The notes: generated by a model not told the origin, from the sequence alone. Counted from the stretch's first letter, positions 1 through 12,415 are shown. The stretch: 64,000 nucleotides of DNA from Acarospora socialis (GCA_025617375.2 JAMYGW020000008.1:620001-684000), one strand, 5' to 3'. Made by a program: numbers and translations.

Positions 1-1
1 C

Positions 2-653
2 CATGACGGCAAGAAGATGGAAGATGTCATGGACCTGATCAAGAACAAAATTCCGAAACAGGATCAAGTACTTATTTTCGTTCAGTTCAACGACCTCATG
101 GACAAGGTTTCTGCGGCGCTGGACTACCATGGCGTCAAGCACTGGGCTCTTATGGAAAATTCTCGGACACTTGCATATAAACGCATGGAAGACTTTCAGA
201 TCAACGACGGGCAAGACCAGAAGAAAGTACTTGTCCTGAACCTGGCAGATGAGTCTGCTGCTGGAGCGTAAGTACATCCTAGATCTTGCCCAGAAAGCGG
301 ACATGCGGCTTTTACTGACACTTCCGGATACTTGTAGGAACCTAACGAATGCCAACCACGTCATCTTCCTGTCTCCCTTACTCGCCGATTCGCGGCAACA
401 CTACGAATCTGCCATGGAACAGGCCATTGGTAGAGTTCTACGTTATGGTCAACTGAAGCCCGTACGGATCTACCGTTACTTGGCTTTGAAAACTATCGAC
501 GTCGATATCATCCAAGGTCGAGCGCAGAAAAAGCTGGGACTAGTGGGCGGAAAATGGGGGCTTCACCAAGAGCGTGCAATATCCGAAGGTGAAAAGCAGG
601 ATTGGGGTGGAGGCACCGTTTTGAATGCTCAGTATCTGAGTGATGAGGATTGA
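2..653 (+). CDS. SNF2-family helicase, C-terminal part (5' truncated by window)
   Basis: Partial ATP-dependent chromatin-remodelling or repair helicase of the SNF2 superfamily; only the end of the second RecA-like (Helicase_C) lobe is inside the window. The frame is open from base 2 and must continue upstream. An intron at 268-337 (GTAAGT...TTGTAG, 70 bp) joins exon 1 to exon 2 in phase. Visible motifs are a strand with IFVQF (motif IV region), NHVIFLSPLLADSR (motif V region) and QAIGRVLRYGQ, which matches the SNF2 motif VI consensus QAxGRxxRxGQ with both arginine fingers present. The protein ends about 70 residues later with NAQYLSDED. The next gene on the same strand is a JmjC demethylase, also a chromatin factor, about 1.1 kb downstream; I infer no operon. 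The exact subfamily (for example RING-containing RAD5/SHPRH-like) cannot be told without the N-terminus. Confidence 0.85.
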
Positions 654-1774
654 CATCTGTTTGGATGGTTGCTACACCCAACCATCAGCGAGGTGTTGGC
701 GTTTGGGCCATGAAGACGCCGGAACTTCCAAAAAGCCTTCTTGGTGTAAATTATCCTATCACACTTTGCGGTAACAGATACATTGGGTCGACTTCTTTTG
801 CTCTTTGGGAGCGTGTCATTACTTTCGATAGTGTAGTTTACCAGATAATCAATTTAATATCTTCTGCAACCAGAGGGACAAACGTAGAGATCTCCAGGGC
901 TATGTTCTAGGTGGCATTTCTCAGAGCAAAAGCCTGCTGTTAGCTGAGCGAGTTCAAGACTCACTATCGGCATGCTAGAAGAGGATTCGCTGGGACAGCT
1001 CGCATCCATATAACCTACAGGATACTACCTACATGTACAAAGTCGGTAGACATAAGTCTGCATCTTTGCCCAGCAAGATGTTAGGTGAGAAAGAAGCAGA
1101 CTTGTATTCCGACTTGTTACACAGCACCTTGAGTTGTGTTGAGGCTCGTTTAAGGTTCACACCGCTTTCGGGCACTAACACAAGCGAATGGCGCACCATG
1201 CAGAGCTCACTTTCTGCCACTTCAAACACAAGTCTGTTTACCACACAAACACCGCCAATCATCGGACACCAACTTGGAGAGCGTAGCTGCCATTGCATAA
1301 CGACCTTCATACTGCGGTGTATAACTGATCTTCGTCTTCTCAAATTCTCATAGCCAAGTTGTTTGCAGTATCGACCCAGCGGCGTGCACCCCTTTTCCGT
1401 TTCTGAGCAGTGTAACACTTGCACTCGAGCCACACAGCATCGAGATCCTTTCGGCAAGACTTTCAACGGATACTTCGTAGAGTTCAATGGGTGTTTTACA
1501 ACTGCCTTGGCTCGACTAATCACGCAGGCCATGATCAGGTACGTGGATTCTCCAGTTCCCCGTCGATAGCTCCCTCCAGCCACACCATTCGAGTCCCATG
1601 GCGACAACAGGACGAAACTACGTCTCAAAATCAGGTTGCCTAGAGCTCGCCTCTGCATCTTCTAATCGTAGTTACTCGCGTTGACTTGACTGATAGCAGC
1701 AATACAATTTGTTGACACCACGTGGACGCTCGAATCTCCTTTTACAAGTGTCGCTGGAACTGACGCGATCACAA
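654..1774. other. Intergenic, no supported gene
   Basis: Contains overlapping open frames of up to about 200 codons on both strands (1029-1658 minus, 1033-1353 plus) but none has a recognisable domain, and the two strands compete. I see no intron-joined gene, RNA gene or repeat here. It probably holds the 3' UTR of the helicase gene and the promoter of the demethylase gene. Confidence 0.5.
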
Positions 1775-4700
1775 ATGGAACCCCCTGCTGCTGACGGAGT
1801 GCGAGGGATAAGGACGAACTCGCACTCCTCAGATTCGCAGGTACCGCTTGTGACCAACCAGCTTCGAGCATCTCCAGAATCCAGTGCTGCCACACCGGTA
1901 GACGCCATGTGGCGTCCTTCGAACTACCCAACACCTGATAAACCAGAATTGTCAACCAAGAGAGGCAAGCGGCCTAATCGGCTTATGAGAGAGCTCGCCG
2001 CATTTAACGAGGAACCGAAGCATAAGGTGGCCATGACTCAGGAAAACCTGGAAATTGCTGGCGTCTGGCAAACTAGATACTCGTCAAAGGTCATGAATCA
2101 TAAGGACCCGAGCAGACTGCCTTCTCCGCCAAAGAATTTGAACGTGAATCGGTTGGTCAAGGATCAAGTACTGCCAAAGAACAAAGTCAAGGATCAAAAT
2201 GCGTTTGGTGGAGCTGGTGTCCCTGTCACACATGCGTTGGACGACTCTGCTGAAGGCAGTGAAGATACTGCGGAGATCTATGAAAGCAGTGAAGACTCGT
2301 TTGTGGGGAGTGACGGATCGGTAGACGACGAAGTAGAAGGTGACTCGACCTACGATACACATAAAGCAAGTAGCGCCAGCAAATCACAACGCACGCCAAA
2401 GAACTCCAGAGCCAAGCAACCAAGGAAGAAGGCTGCGAGTAGGGAGGAGTTATTGGCGAGTCATAGAGAAGAATTGCAGAGCGCACAGGACTTATACGAT
2501 GAGTGGACAAAGAGGAAAGGTACATTCTGTATCCAGCGATAACGTAAAAGACGAAGCTGATATATTGAACCTCAGAGCACATCCTCGAGTTGCTTGCAAG
2601 TCCAGGCTACTCAGTCACACCTTCTTCCACAATCGAACCAGAGACGATGCTGCCTGCGTACCATCTCCCTGTTGCTGTACCGTTGGGCTACAACCTTAGC
2701 ATGGAGCAAGGTTTATATGTTTTTTCACCAACCGCGGGTATTTTTCGGGAGTTCTCCAAGTTTCTGGAATGCGTGGAGAACATTGCAGGTAGACTGAAAG
2801 GTGTAGTGAAGGTTATTGTCCCGAAGGATTGGTAAGTAGCCTTCTGAGCTTATCTACATCCAAGAGTCATCCACCTATGAAAACTACAGCTCGCTAACAA
2901 CCCCTGTGTCAGCGTCCAACCACACCCTCAAGCTCATACGAATCCATCCAATTATGTTGGCAATCTTCTTAGTACAGCGTCGCATTTGGCAGATGCAGTT
3001 CCCCATGCGTCAAAGTACTCATCCAGCCTCCAAGCATATAAGCTTAACATGGTTCTCAACGAGAACACCAGATCAGATACCGCCAAGGTTTATGACGTCC
3101 GCAGCGAGCCTACAGCCACTGTAAGTGCGGCTTCTTGGCGGGATGCTATTGAGGATCACCGCCAAGTCGTCGCAAAGCGATGGTATCTGGAAGAGTTTGA
3201 CCAAGCTGATGCGTGGAAAAACGCCTGTTACGAAGAGACCTATTCCGAAGGCAAGATGATTGAGAATTTTGCAAACCCTCAAGAGGATGCCTTATATGCT
3301 ATGGATAACGATGGTGAGTCGAACCTAGAATGTACTTTCTATCACTCTCTTGCTCATAAGACCTCGATCTTGCAGCTGTTGATCGTCTTCGACAAGCCTT
3401 ACGCTGCACTGACCCGAAACTTGTCGACTACTCCGGAAACAGCCTCATGAAATCGAAAAGCAGAATTCGTGGAATTCATTCGCCATACTTCTATGTCTCC
3501 CGTACTGAAGGCACTCCGTTTGGCATGCACATCGAGGACTTTGCAGCGTACTCCCTAAATTATCTGCACGCCGGAGCGCCAAAATGTTGGAAAGTTGTCG
3601 CGCCTAAAGATCATGCTAAGCTGGAAGAAGTCATGCACGCTTTCCTCAACCCTGAGGAGAGGATGCTGAGCAGCCGTACGGATCTGAAACCAAGGAGACC
3701 TCCGCGGTGCTCACAGTTCTTACGGCACAAGTCAGTGTACCTACCTGAGGAACTCCTTCAATTACTCAACATCGAGTTCACCTCAGTAGTACAGCATCAA
3801 GGGGAGATGGTAATCACGTTTCCGTTCGCTTACCACCAAGGCTACAACTCTGGACCAAACCTCGCTGAAGCCATTGGCTATGCTAGTGACCGCTGGGAGG
3901 TGTTTGTCCGTGAGGGACTGTACGAGAACTGCCAGAAGCTCCGCTGCATGGTAGAACCGATGAAGATGGATCTCCAATTTGCCAAGACATCCCGAGGTCT
4001 ACGGCGGAGCTCAGAACGCAATAAATCGCACAAGAAGCAAGTCAAGTCCCCAGATGTGTCTCCGGCTGCAGCATATCTCAATCGACAACTTCGCACTAGG
4101 GGTCAGGACCAAGACTCGCCGCCGAGAGCGAAGCCTGGTGTTTTCCCAAACATCCACCAACGTAATCTACCAGACGAGAGTGGGAAGAGAACTCGGTCAG
4201 GAGCGGTAAAGACGAACCGAGAGCGGGAAGAGGAAGCTTCGAATAGTGCCCAGAGCAGCCCTGAACCACCGAGTAGGGGTAGGATGGCGGCCAAGAGACG
4301 GAAGGTAGTCTCTGAAATGGACAACTCCCCACAATTGAGGGCCAATATGCAAGGTCTCGGCATCTATTCACCTAGCGTACCTCGCCGTGCTGCTAGTAAT
4401 TCGATGGAAGTTGACGAGAGTCCCAAGGCCGGCAATAGTCACCACCGTCGCAATAGCGCGTTAACAGGAGCGCCCGAAATATTCAATCCTCGACGGAGGT
4501 CGTCAAATCAACACGTGCTGGAGCGTGCTGGCGAGCCAAGACCCCAGGAAATGACACAACGCAACATCGACCAGGCTCGAGCCCTGACCAACGAACAACC
4601 GCAGCACCCCACCACCAGAGCCTTTCGTCTTAGCGCGCTACAACAGCCACCCCAAACGCCCTTCACTCCTTCTAGCCATAACGACGACGAGCACTACCTG

Positions 4701-5102
4701 ACCCTCCTCGCCCACGCCCGTCCCTCAAACAACAACACCAACAACACCAATACCGATCACGACACCGACGGGGACGCCCTCTACCAATCCTGGACCGCCA
4801 CCGACAAACCCGACGAAACCGAGCTCCTCGCCGCAACTGCCAACATCCTCAAAACCACCCGCCGTGGCCCGTCCGCGCCGCCGCCGCCGCCGCCTCTACA
4901 GATGCCGACGCCCGCGGGCTCCAGTGGAAACGCGTCTGATTCGTCGCCTGGTGGACTGGTGGCGCTGGGTGGGAGGTCCAGAGACTCGAGTGTCGAAGCG
5001 GGGCGGAGAGGTGCGAGCGTGGGTAGGGGTGGGCGGGGAAGGACGCAGACGCCAGATTATTCGACGCCGTGGGGGTTTGCGAGAAGCGTGAGGAGGCGTT
5101 GA
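1775..5102 (+). CDS. JmjN/JmjC lysine demethylase, KDM4 (JMJD2)-like
   Basis: Predicted Fe(II)/2-oxoglutarate-dependent histone lysine demethylase acting in the nucleus. Four exons join cleanly: 1775-2519, 2576-2831, 2913-3313, 3376-5102, giving 1042 residues. A JmjN domain lies at about residues 296-334 (ends GVVKVIVPKDW). The JmjC domain holds the iron triad as HIE (His519, Glu521) in GMHIEDFAAYSLNYLH and a third ligand His621 in FAYHQGYNSGPNLAEA, which match KDM4 motifs. The N-terminal 250 residues and the tail after about residue 670 are basic, Ser/Pro/Arg-rich and disordered, with poly-Pro near the end. Human KDM4A-C PHD and Tudor domains are not visible. I chose ATG 1775 because the open frame upstream of it begins with TTG at 1709. 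Activity on H3K9 or H3K36 is inferred from the family, not shown. Confidence 0.88.
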
Positions 5103-5959
5103 GTGAGGTAGAGGGGAGCGGGTTTGAAGAGGGGCGTGTTGGAGATCTACGTTCTATGCTTGCTACCAGTAAGCCGATGGGGAGGTGTCTTCAACGCCAG
5201 TCAGCTGAGCCCTCGTTTATTGGCTGCAACATCAGGCTCCTCGGCACCCACCGAAGCACCTACAAGAGAACCCACCTTTCTTATGAGCTAGCTATCCGCG
5301 CTGCAAGACTCGCTCATCGGCCATCTAACAACTCGTTCCCTTTCCCAACAAACGGCGCACGACTTCCCCTGTTTCCCACTTCCCATTTCCTTGCTGTCAT
5401 ATTACAGAACAACACGGTACATACCATCGAATCGCAGCTCGCCTAGATATCTCATATCGCACTACCTCCTTCCATCCGTCCTTTCTCCCTTCATTTCGCT
5501 CACCATGTCGTCGCGTGGCTTCGACAGAGTACCCCTGATCGCGATCTCAGTCTCCCTGTTGCGTCTCACATCGGGTTGTTTAGTTTAGTCTAGGTACTTT
5601 AGGTACGACGTACTTCTGGTGGTCTAGTCTAGTTTAGTCCAGGTGGCTTTGCGTCCACGATCTTAGACGGAGATTTTCGTTTGGAGGCTGTTTGTACCTA
5701 GGGAGAGAAAGTTTCAATGGCAAGAAAGTGCTATGACGATCTGTGTGCCAGGTCTGGATTCGAGAGGTTCTTTCTAAGAGTAGAAGGTCTGTTATAGCCC
5801 CATTGTCGGTAGATACTGTAGCACAAGCGCGGTGCATGAGATATTCATTACATCGCTATGAAGCACGACATCTATAGGCCCCGCCTAACCAGCGATCCCA
5901 TCCCGAGCCGTTTCATCCACAGCATACCCGTACTTATACCTAGACGCATACACGGACCC
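5103..5959. other. Intergenic between convergent genes
   Basis: Region between the 3' ends of the demethylase (+) and the P450 (-). It holds short direct repeats of the type TCTAGTCTAGTTTAGTC around 5580-5640 and TAGGTAC motifs. No gene recognised. Confidence 0.5.
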
Positions 5960-8104
5960 TCACGCAAACCCAAACCTCTCCTCCCCCCTCTTCACAAACC
6001 GCAACGGCACGCTTCCCTCTCTCATTTGCAGCTATTTCGACACAGAGATCAGCCTCCATCCACCAATCACTCAACCCCGACGAAAAAGAGACAAGAACTC
6101 ACCGTAAGCACCGTACTCATCCCCTCCCTCATAAGCCTCTTCGCCCTCCCCGCCGCCCTCCCCCACACCTCGCGCCTCTGCTCCACATCCATGGCGCCGA
6201 CCTCGTCGTCCGTGGCGAACTCGTCGACGGCCAGCTCGACGCTGTAGTGGGTGAAGATGACGGCCAGGACGGCGAGGACCTCGACCTGCGCGAAGCGGCG
6301 GCCCAGACAGGCGCGGAAGCCCTCGCTGAAGGGGATGTAGGCGCCGCGCGGGGGGTGGAAGAGGGTGGCGGCCGTGTCGGCCGCCGTGTTGAGGCCGAGG
6401 TCGTCGGCTTCGGATTTGTCGACGTGGGGGCGGCCGTTGGCGTGGCCGTTGCTGTGGCCGTTTTCGTTGTTGGTGGTGGTGCTGGACGGCGGGTTGGTCG
6501 CGGGCGAGGAGTCGAGGAGCCAGCGCTCGGGCTTGAATTCTTCGAGGTCGTTGTCGAGGTTGGATTCTGGGTGGGCGGGGTGCGCCGGGTCGCTGGGCGG
6601 ACCGTGGGGCCAGTATTTTGGATTTCGGTGTACGATGGTCGTGATGAGGCTGATGGCCGTTCCGGCGGCCAGGTGGACTTTCTTGCCGTCCACGGACAAG
6701 GTTTGTGGGGATGTTTCGGAAACTTTCTTGGGAATGCTGACGACCGGGGGAACCAGGCGGAGTTGCTCGTTCAGCACAGCTCCAACCATGCCGCCGAAGA
6801 GGTGCGGGAGGTCGCGGTCGTAGTCCCACTCGCTGACAGGTCGGCCGTGGAAGTTGGAGTCGAGGTCTTTTTGCAACCGGCGCTGGGATTTGACGTCCAG
6901 GGCGAGGTACAGGAGCGAGAAATGTATGCTGTTTGCCGTGGTCTCGTGGCCGGCCACGATAAACACGAAAGCGTTGCCGAGGATGTCCTCGTCCGTCATT
7001 GTTTGTTTTGGCGTAGCCTGGCTTTTCTCGAGCGCTCCGGGGGCCGCGAGAGTTTCACGAGTGATGCCGGCGCCTTTGACGAGCGCCCCCATCAAATCCA
7101 TGCCTTCACGTTCCTCGCCGGCCAACACTTCCGCTTTCTTCGCCGCATATATCTCTCTCATGTATTTCCCCCACTCGATGTAGGACTCGTGCGCTTTTTG
7201 GGTCTTCTTGTAGGGTAAAGTGGCTTCCGCAAGTCAGTATGGCATGCTATACCCGTTGCTCAGGGAACTTACTCAAGATCCAATTCGGTACTAATAAGAT
7301 AAATAATATGTTGTGCAGCAAGGAGCCCAAGGCATCAACGTAGCGCATCGTATGCCCACGAGGTATAGCGTTGCTGCTTTGCTCTCCCCTTGGTTGCTGT
7401 CCAGCCTCCATGTCGTCCGTATTTGTATCCTCAACGCCCGGCCATAGTAATCGTACACCAAATCCCGCACGACTAATGACGTGCAGGCTTAGTCTCATTG
7501 TATCATCCGAGATCCTCTCGGCAGAATTGTTTCCTGCGCCGTCCGGTCCAAGCCAACTTCGGACCATACACTGGGCCTGGTGCAGACTTTCCGTCCATAC
7601 CAGATGGTTATTCTTCTCCGTAAAAGGTGGGCTGGTGATCTTCCTGTGATGCCTCCATACAGCGCCTTCTGTACTGATGACATTCTTTCCATAGATGTTC
7701 AACGATCCGTACAGCTCGGTCGGCTTTGGGAAATCGTTCCTCCTCGTCGTGATTTGACTGATGACGTCGGGCTCGGCGCACCACAGCATGTTCCCTCCCG
7801 GGCTCACGGTGAGAATAGTATCTCTGCCGTGCTTCTCGAAGGGTGCATACCTATGCTTCCACATCCACTCCGGGTCCACAAGGTCGAACCATGACTCCGT
7901 CCATGCGGGTGGGAGTTTGCGGAGAAGTGGGAACCATACCCGGTGAGTGATGAGCCAAAAGCGGTTGAAGAGGTAGACCGGTACGATGACATAGGTCATA
8001 TTGGACGCCTTTGCTGCGGCAAGATTGCGGGCAAAGCATCTATAGTAGTTGTACAAGTAGAGAGCCGGAGCTACAGCTACGGCTAAGGCGAGTAAGGAGA
8101 CCAT
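5960..8104 (-). CDS. Cytochrome P450 monooxygenase
   Basis: Membrane-anchored heme-thiolate monooxygenase, probably ER-bound. Three exons on the minus strand: 8104-7253, 7206-6103 and 6031-5960, giving 675 residues. The N-terminus MVSLLALAVAVAPALYLY is a hydrophobic anchor. The I-helix motif AGHETT is near residue 370, the K-helix ExxR is EQLR in NEQLRLVPP near 428, PERW follows, and the heme loop is FSEGFRACLG with Cys584. The last exon gives the usual P450 ending VPLRFVKRGEE. The start is ATG 8104; the frame upstream opens only with GTG. Odd point: between PERW and the heme loop there is an insertion of roughly 40 residues rich in Asn, Gly, His and Ser, making the protein longer than the usual 500-550. 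The first intron is short (46 bp) but phase and branch point fit. CYP family and substrate cannot be assigned; no biosynthetic core enzyme lies nearby. Confidence 0.92.
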
Positions 8105-9458
8105 TGCTGGGAACGAAAGCTTTGCAGCCACAGTGCATGCAAGGCCGTTGGGTGGTACTTGTATCTGAAAGACTTGTCCACAGTGGCAGACACCTTGAAC
8201 ACACGTGTATATTTGTTACAGACCGAAGACAGGAAGTTATGGTACAATGTACTAGCAAGCGGAAGAGAACGTCCCGTGAGGATGAAGTTGTAAGTGCTTT
8301 CAAAGTATAGATCTATGACGGTGAGAGGCCGAGGCCTGACCACTGTAAAGTACGAAGAATGTCCATGTTTTCCTCGCTTATGTAGAAGATGGCGCCAGCA
8401 AGTTTCGAAATCATTGACGCGCATTAACAGCTGATTTTGGAGAAATAGAACAGAAAGCTGAAACCTACTGCATCAACGGCCGAGCGACGCCAGAAACAGG
8501 CAGCTCTCCGAAGGAACCGACGGATACTACTAGGTACACGAACGAGATGTCGCTTGCAACGCAGCGCGGGATCTCCTCTTCCCGATGGATGCAAGTCTGA
8601 CGGGTTGAAGGGGGCTCCAAGTGCATGCTGTTAAGCGTCAAGTATCATTGTTCAGCGCAAGGTGAATGAATTTCTCAAAGACGCCCTTTGCCAGCAGTTA
8701 GGAATCGAGATGTCGACCGATCACCTATAGATAGCGATCTCACCGCAGGAAAGATCTCGCAGCGTTATGTGCCACCCTGCTGCAGCTTACGAGCACAACT
8801 TTTCTGGGGTTCACTCCCTGTAGCTTGACGTCATACCCTTTGGCGATGAGGTAGGCGTACAACTGTTTGAAAGCACTTGCGCTGTATCTTTTTCCTTGTT
8901 AGTGAAAGTTTCATTTTGCTGTAATGCAGATGGAATGGTCGTTCTGGAGCTATAGGTGCCGGCCTGCACAGATACTTGCTATACGTCTGTGAATATACAG
9001 ACATTGACCTCACGTGCTCAGTTCTATCTGCTCATTTTCAGGGCATATTCATTCTATTCTTCCTATTTACACATTCGGTGTCAGCAGGAAACCCTCCGTG
9101 ACCGCTTCACTAAGTTCTTGGTCTGCTTATTGTCTACTAACTGGACTCTGTCTCGGAGGGCTGAGAGTCACATTGGTTGGAGAACTGAATTACTTGAATG
9201 CATGGCAGTGGTTTCCTGCCTCGCAGAGAGTTGTCGTCGAGCATTCAGTCTTACAGTTTATCAACCTGGGGATGCATTTGTAGCTGAAGTCTTAGGACAG
9301 CACCAAGCCACTTTCGACGATACCCAACCTCCAAGACTTTCCTCTCATAGTCGCTGAATTGCTAACGCGCAGCTCTGACCCATACCCAGACAGCGACCGC
9401 TGACGATCTTCTTTAATGCTCAACCCAACCACCCAAAACCCACTCCGGATCTCCTCAC
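8105..9458. other. Intergenic, no supported gene
   Basis: Scattered short open frames on both strands with no domain, no signal peptide plus intron structure, and no repeat that I recognise. Likely holds the P450 promoter on the left and the 3' UTR of the cupredoxin gene on the right. Confidence 0.5.
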
Positions 9459-10446
9459 CTACACCAACACCGCCAGCACCCCCACCACCAATCCCCCGAA
9501 AATCCCAGTTCTCCCCCTCCCATCTGCCATCCCCGCCCCACTATTTCCCGTCTTAGACGCCGCCGCCCCCGTCGCTGTGCCCGTCGCACTCCCACCACTT
9601 CCCCCACTCCCGCCGGTGGACGAAGCCGCCGCCATGGAAGATGCCGAAGACGCCGACGCGACCGCCGAGCCGTTCGGCGCGTTACTCCCGCCCTCGACGC
9701 CGCCGGCCGGCGAGACGTTCTGCGTCGCTTTGGCCGAGTTGGCGATGTATAGGGCTAGGGTTTCGTTTGTGGAGTTTGGTCTGCGTGGAGGTGGAGTGCG
9801 TTAGACGAGGGGACGAGGGACTTTGCCTTGGGGTGAGGATGTGGGGTTGTGACTGGGGTTGAGAGAAAGGGGGAAGGAGGGGCGGAAGGACTGGGGACGT
9901 ACGGGTTGATGACGCCGACCATACCGCTTTGGCAGTGCTTGGCTTGGGAGCAGTAGTACCAGATGGGACTGGTGTCGTTGATTGTTAGGACGAAGGAGGT
10001 GTTCTGTTTGTGGGAATGGAGAGTTCAGTTTTTCCGCTTAGTCGCATGCCGCACGGTTGGAATGACATGGGGGAGACTCACAGCCGGGCCGGAACGGGAG
10101 GGGATGAAGCCGGAGTAGATGGCGTGCGCGGAGGGATGGCATGGGGAGTTGAAGTCGCCTTGCACGACGGAGTGGTTCTGCATCACAAGTCATTGACCTG
10201 TCAGCAGTCTGTTACCACTTCTACCTTCTCGCCATGTGCTATGGAGGGTGGAGTAGTAAGTAGTACCATCGGGTAAAAGTCAAACTCGATCTTCGTCCCC
10301 GGCGCCGCCATCACGCTCGCCGGGTTGAACACCAGCCCGCCATTCCCGACTTCGATGCGGATCACGCTCGAGTTGGTAGCGTTCTGGGCGAAGGCGGTGC
10401 CGGCGAGCAGGATGGCAAGACTCGTGATGAGGCGTGTGCTCAGCAT
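9459..10446 (-). CDS. Secreted cupredoxin-domain protein, GPI-type
   Basis: Extracellular serine-rich protein of the fungal plastocyanin-like (cupredoxin) group. Four exons: 10446-10267, 10177-10082, 10003-9903 and 9780-9459, 232 residues. The start gives MLSTRLITSLAILLAGTAFA, a classic signal peptide; an upstream in-frame extension would bury it. The cupredoxin core shows KIEFDFYP, then NHSVVQGDFNSPCHP and later IWYYCSQAKHCQSGMVGVIN. These supply the conserved His, two Cys and the Met-containing loop of the family, although copper binding is not demonstrated. The C-terminal half is Ser/Ala/Gly/Thr low-complexity followed by a hydrophobic end (GIFGGLVVGVLAVLV) preceded by small residues, as expected for a GPI anchor signal. 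Role is probably wall- or surface-associated. Neighbouring P450 is on the same strand but unrelated as far as I can see. Confidence 0.9.
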
Positions 10447-12277
10447 GGTTGCTTGTTGTTCTCGACTTCTTCGACTTCGACTGTTGAGTTTTGACAAGGC
10501 CCACGGAGTATGTGTAGAAAATTGAAATGATAGATCACAGCTTTCAATTCAACAGATTCACAAAGCAAAGGCAAGGCGTGAAGAAGTGAGCAGAGCGAAA
10601 GGTACGTGTAAACGGGCAAGGTCCCATATCACACGTATGGAGTCAGCTTCATGCTCTAACTACCTAGTGAAGCCCCCAATTTTTGCACAGCCCTGGGCCC
10701 TAAAACGAGGAGTGTACCCCCGCCCGCCAATTTGTGGTGCAAGGGGACTGGTCTAAGAATAATGGTCCTTTGTTTTTTCGGAATGCATCAAAGCCGTTGT
10801 CGTCCCAGGTATGACCTGGCCAATCGCAAGCTTCCTTTTCTCCGTTTGATATGCGGACCCCGCGCGGCTATCTACCTTAGCCGTGTGGCTGTGGGTGTTG
10901 AAGGCCGGAAGGAGATGGATGACATCCCAATTGGGTTTGGGACTTGTTGTGAGGTTGGAGTTTATGTGGCAGGAGGAGACCCGCTTTGACAGATTAGGAT
11001 AGGGAGTTGGAGCTTGAACGCGTTCAGCATGGGAAGCTCATAAACATCTATTAGGTCCCGTCGTGACTTACCTAGGTAGACGCTGTTGGGGGATTAGTGG
11101 AGATTGGCAGCGAAGAGGTAATCTTACTCATATCTAGGAGTACTCATCCGTGGCTGGTAAAGATATATTTAAGACTCCTTGGGCCATGGAGTATTCGTTC
11201 CTCTTCCAGCTCTGTTGTTGTTTGATACTCCGTAGAGGTCATGCTACAAGGAGCAGTATTGACTTTAGCCTGACTGCCTTTCTGATAATCTAGATAGACG
11301 CTGGTTGTTCAAGTTATCTGGACTCCATTGTCCTCCCAAAACAAATAGAGACATTCTTGTTTGTTATATTTGATTCTCCACTGAGAGTGATGACACTGTT
11401 TTGATGCGGGGATCCTTTGTTCCAAGTATGACGACACTTGTCGAGCTGAGTCAGGACGAAAGTGCTCGTCAACGTCACCTAATATTGATAACTCTCCAAG
11501 TCAAGGAAGTCAGGCAAGTTTCATGTTTGATGGCGCGTCAAGGGCAGATCAAACCCCATGACCTATCCTCCCTGATTCAACCTTCTCATCATTCAATCAC
11601 TCACCCACCTCTTGATGCCATCATCAAAACTTCGATGATCAAAGCTCCCGGCGTGGAAGGCGTGGGGGATGAGCGTGGGTTGCGCGTGGGGAGAGTTCAG
11701 GAACCGCGACGGGAAGATAGCGGTGTGGGCTACACTGTATAATAGGTCGTCATGCTTTTGATATCAGGCTCAAGTTCTCCTCGCACAAACGTCCCGAAAC
11801 GGAGACAAGCTCCACGGCTCGAGCATCCATCAAAGCGATATGGTTTTAGAACCCAAACCAGGCGGTCGGGCTTCTTCCGACATGTCGGTTGCCGATTCAC
11901 AAGGGCTTCGAACCGATCTCAAGAAGCTTTACACAGTACACATAGGGTTGCGGCACGTTGGGCAGCAACAACAAACGCCATACGAATATAAATATGAGCT
12001 ACACCATTAATTTCCACTTTCTTCGGATGATCAACAAGATTCATTCGAGGCTCAAGATTCAACCTTCCGTAGACACGCCATCCCGGGCGTTCCGTTGGTT
12101 TTAAGCTTCGTCGTGCACAACTTTATTCTGAGAAGAAGATTCGATTTCTCATCGTCATAGCTGAAGTTGCGAGCTACCGGGATCGATGTGGAACCCAGGC
12201 TTTCTCAGTCCCTTGGGTAGCGACAGGTTCTATGAAAATCCATACCCTAGCTACCTTAGATCCTCGAGGAGCTACTC
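10447..12277. other. Gene-poor intergenic region
   Basis: Left part of a 6.3 kb stretch without a convincing gene. Open frames such as 10732-10989 and 11401-11742 have no domain or splice partners. TACTCCGTA and CTACCTAGG-type short motifs recur. The right end leads into a foldback element at 12278. Confidence 0.5.
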
Positions 12278-12415
12278 CTCGCGCCGCTCGATATGATTCA
12301 CGTCACGTGAGGGGATATGGTACGCTTATCTTAGTCACCTCTAAAAAGGTAAGGTAAGGTAAGGTAAGCGTACCATATCCCCTCACGAGACGTGAATCAT
12401 ATCGAGCGGCGCGAG
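12278..12415. mobile_element. Foldback MITE, copy 1
   Basis: About 138 bp that is nearly all inverted repeat: the left arm begins CTCGCGCCGCTCGATATG and the right arm ends with its complement CATATCGAGCGGCGCGAG. The arms run about 50-60 bases, through TTCACGTCACGTG and GGGGATATGGTACGCTTA, around a small loop with GGTAAGGTAAGGTAAGGTAA. A second copy lies at 21512-21633. The right arm here reads CACGAGACGTGAA against CACGTGACGTGAA in copy 2, a small divergence. No coding capacity. I could not define a clean target-site duplication. Confidence 0.85.

Noticed and set aside
1029-1658. 209-codon minus-strand open frame with several Cys
   Set aside because: No domain, no signal peptide, other frames of the same segment look equally protein-like; I could not assemble a consistent gene on either strand.
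6247-7218. 323-codon plus-strand open frame opposite the P450
   Set aside because: It is the antisense of GC-rich P450 exon 2; low-complexity Val/Gly translation and no family match.
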